NCBI GenBank assembly: GCA_013139435.1
Contig: WTAW01000128.1
Span: 1 to 7,847, forward strand
Origin: Candidatus Aminicenantota bacterium
Lineage (GTDB): Bacteria > Acidobacteriota > Aminicenantia > Aminicenantales > Aminicenantaceae
DNA: 7,847 nt
Direction of reading: 5' to 3'
Part shown: positions 7,583 to 7,847 of the stretch, one piece after another
Layout of the letters: every line of letters starts with the position of its first letter
How positions within the stretch are numbered: the first letter of the stretch is position 1
The notes under the pieces: generated by a model
Databases searched by the model: none
Told to the model about the DNA's origin: nothing
What the model saw: only the letters and a program-made list of their open reading frames with translations
Position numbers and translations under genes: made by a program

Positions 7583-7592
7583 CTCCTCCTCC
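7583..7592 (-). promoter_or_regulatory. Strong ribosome binding site of the TolC gene
   Basis: Minus-strand GGAGGAGGAG ends 5 nt before the ATG at 7577. It offers several registers for pairing with the anti-Shine-Dalgarno and fixes this start. Confidence 0.85.
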
Positions 7593-7613
7593 GATCTTTA
7601 CTCGGGAAAGATC
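7593..7613 (-). other. Leader hairpin abutting the TolC-gene ribosome site
   Basis: In the transcript GAUCUUU (7613-7607) pairs with AAAGAUC (7599-7593) around a 7-nt loop, and the Shine-Dalgarno run begins at the very next base (7592). The same segment contains a 9-bp direct repeat, GTAAAGATC on the minus strand, at 7618-7610 and 7601-7593. The stem is AU-rich and modest, so it may affect ribosome access or 5' stability, or nothing. Confidence 0.35.
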
Positions 7614-7616
7614 TTT

Positions 7617-7633
7617 ACAGTCTATACTACTGT
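7617..7633. promoter_or_regulatory. ACAGT-N7-ACTGT dyad near the proximal start site
   Basis: Perfect 5-bp arms (7617-7621 and 7629-7633) flank a 7-bp centre. It sits over the expected start of P3, where a repressor would act. Short arms make chance a real possibility. Confidence 0.25.
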
Positions 7634-7662
7634 TTATACGTTAGCTCTATCATCCATCCCAA
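7633..7662 (-). promoter_or_regulatory. Candidate promoter P3 in the operon leader
   Basis: Minus strand TTGGGA (7662-7657), 18-bp spacer, TATAAA (7638-7633). The start would be near 7626, giving a leader of about 50 nt. A 17-bp dyad (7617-7633) overlaps the expected start site. It competes with P2 as the proximal promoter; the sequence alone does not choose between them. Confidence 0.3.
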
Positions 7663-7673
7663 CGCTATCGTTC

Positions 7674-7702
7674 AATTTAAAAAAAAATGATATTGCTGTC
7701 AA
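7674..7702 (-). promoter_or_regulatory. Candidate promoter P2 in the operon leader
   Basis: Minus strand TTGACA (7702-7697), a perfect -35, is followed after 17 bp by TAAATT (7679-7674), 4 of 6 for the -10. The spacer includes a long T tract (7687-7680). It lies downstream of P1, so the operon could have a constitutive start in addition to the repeat-linked one. Chance matches are common in AT-rich leaders. Confidence 0.35.
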
Positions 7703-7728
7703 CTATATTGGTGTTATACAATCCAAAT

Positions 7729-7781
7729 TGAAATATACGTACGGTGGAAGAAAAGCGCAATAACACCTTAGTGGTATATGG
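7729..7781 (-). repeat. 53-bp direct repeat, right copy
   Basis: Partner of 14-66 in the same orientation, placed upstream of the efflux operon. Identity fades after base 7781 and is absent before 7729. With the left copy it brackets the whole four-gene cluster. Confidence 0.75.
7732..7777 (-). promoter_or_regulatory. Candidate regulated promoter P1 with upstream dyad, right repeat copy
   Basis: Read on the minus strand: TTGCGC (7760-7755), a 17-bp spacer, then TATATT (7737-7732). The -10 matches the sigma-70 consensus at 5 of 6 and the -35 at 3 of 6. Immediately upstream is an 18-bp dyad of the form ATAnCAC-N4-GTGnTAT (7760-7777), touching the -35, where an activator would sit. Both hexamers and the dyad recur with identical spacing at the left end of the window. 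Transcription would begin near 7725 and give a leader of about 150 nt before the TolC gene. The weak -35 plus a conserved adjacent dyad suggests activator dependence. The regulator is not identifiable. Confidence 0.5.
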
Positions 7782-7847
7782 GAAAACTGATATTCTCCGG
7801 AATTGATTTGACGGCGATAATCTATAAGAAAATGATTCCCTGAATCG

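Noticed and set aside
7755..7768. Sigma-54 (-24/-12) promoter in the repeat
   Set aside because: GG and TTGC are present on the minus strand but their spacing is too short for the GG-N10-GC rule.
14..7781. Composite transposon or genomic-island boundaries formed by the two direct repeats
   Set aside because: No transposase or integrase, no terminal inverted repeats and no target duplications are visible, and the spacer-focused divergence fits promoters better.
7769..7823. Minus-strand short frame ending PIYH at the TAA in the right dyad, as the 3' end of an upstream gene
   Set aside because: It is interrupted by an in-frame TAG about 17 codons upstream and shares only the last two residues with the left-copy ORF because the DNA repeat begins there.
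7634..7847. Minus-strand frame open from the right edge to a TAA at 7634-7636
   Set aside because: It has no suitable start with a ribosome site, its translation looks like non-coding AT-rich sequence, and it crosses all the promoter candidates.

Overview
The window holds one minus-strand gene cluster of a Gram-negative bacterium, transcribed from right to left. It encodes a complete RND-type tripartite efflux system, followed by a small potassium-channel-like membrane protein. The signal-peptide/TolC-type outer-membrane protein and the lipoprotein adaptor require an outer membrane. Base composition looks like slightly under 50% G+C. The overall style would fit a deltaproteobacterial/Desulfobacterota-like or related environmental lineage, but nothing in the sequence fixes the taxon.

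Layout on the minus strand: (1) bases 7847-7578 are a non-coding leader with a repeat-associated promoter candidate, two further promoter candidates, a small dyad, a hairpin and a strong Shine-Dalgarno sequence. (2) 7577-5184 encodes a 797-residue fusion of a periplasmic ABC-type substrate-binding-like domain with a TolC-family outer-membrane channel. (3) 5187-4111 encodes a lipoprotein membrane-fusion (adaptor) protein, coupled to the TolC gene by an ATGA overlap. (4) 4091-918 encodes an HAE1-like RND inner-membrane pump, 19 nt after the adaptor. (5) 861-133 encodes a six-helix protein with a TLGYGD selectivity filter, 56 nt after the pump, with a run of eight G just before its start. (6) Bases 132-1 hold a possible 13-codon ORF and a second copy of the promoter-like repeat, pointing to a gene beyond the left edge.

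How the parts work together: the pump, adaptor and TolC protein should form a trans-envelope drug or metabolite exporter driven by the proton gradient. The unusual part is the binding-protein domain built into the outer-membrane component. It would sit in the periplasm near the tunnel entrance and could select or sense a ligand. The channel may be co-transcribed, but its link to efflux is unknown.

The most informative non-coding signal is a pair of 53-bp direct repeats at both ends of the cluster (42/53 identical). Eight of their 11 differences fall inside a 17-bp stretch lying between conserved TTGCGC and TATATT hexamers. That is the conservation pattern expected of two promoters sharing the same -35/-10 elements and the same upstream binding site, and it suggests a regulon extending beyond this window.
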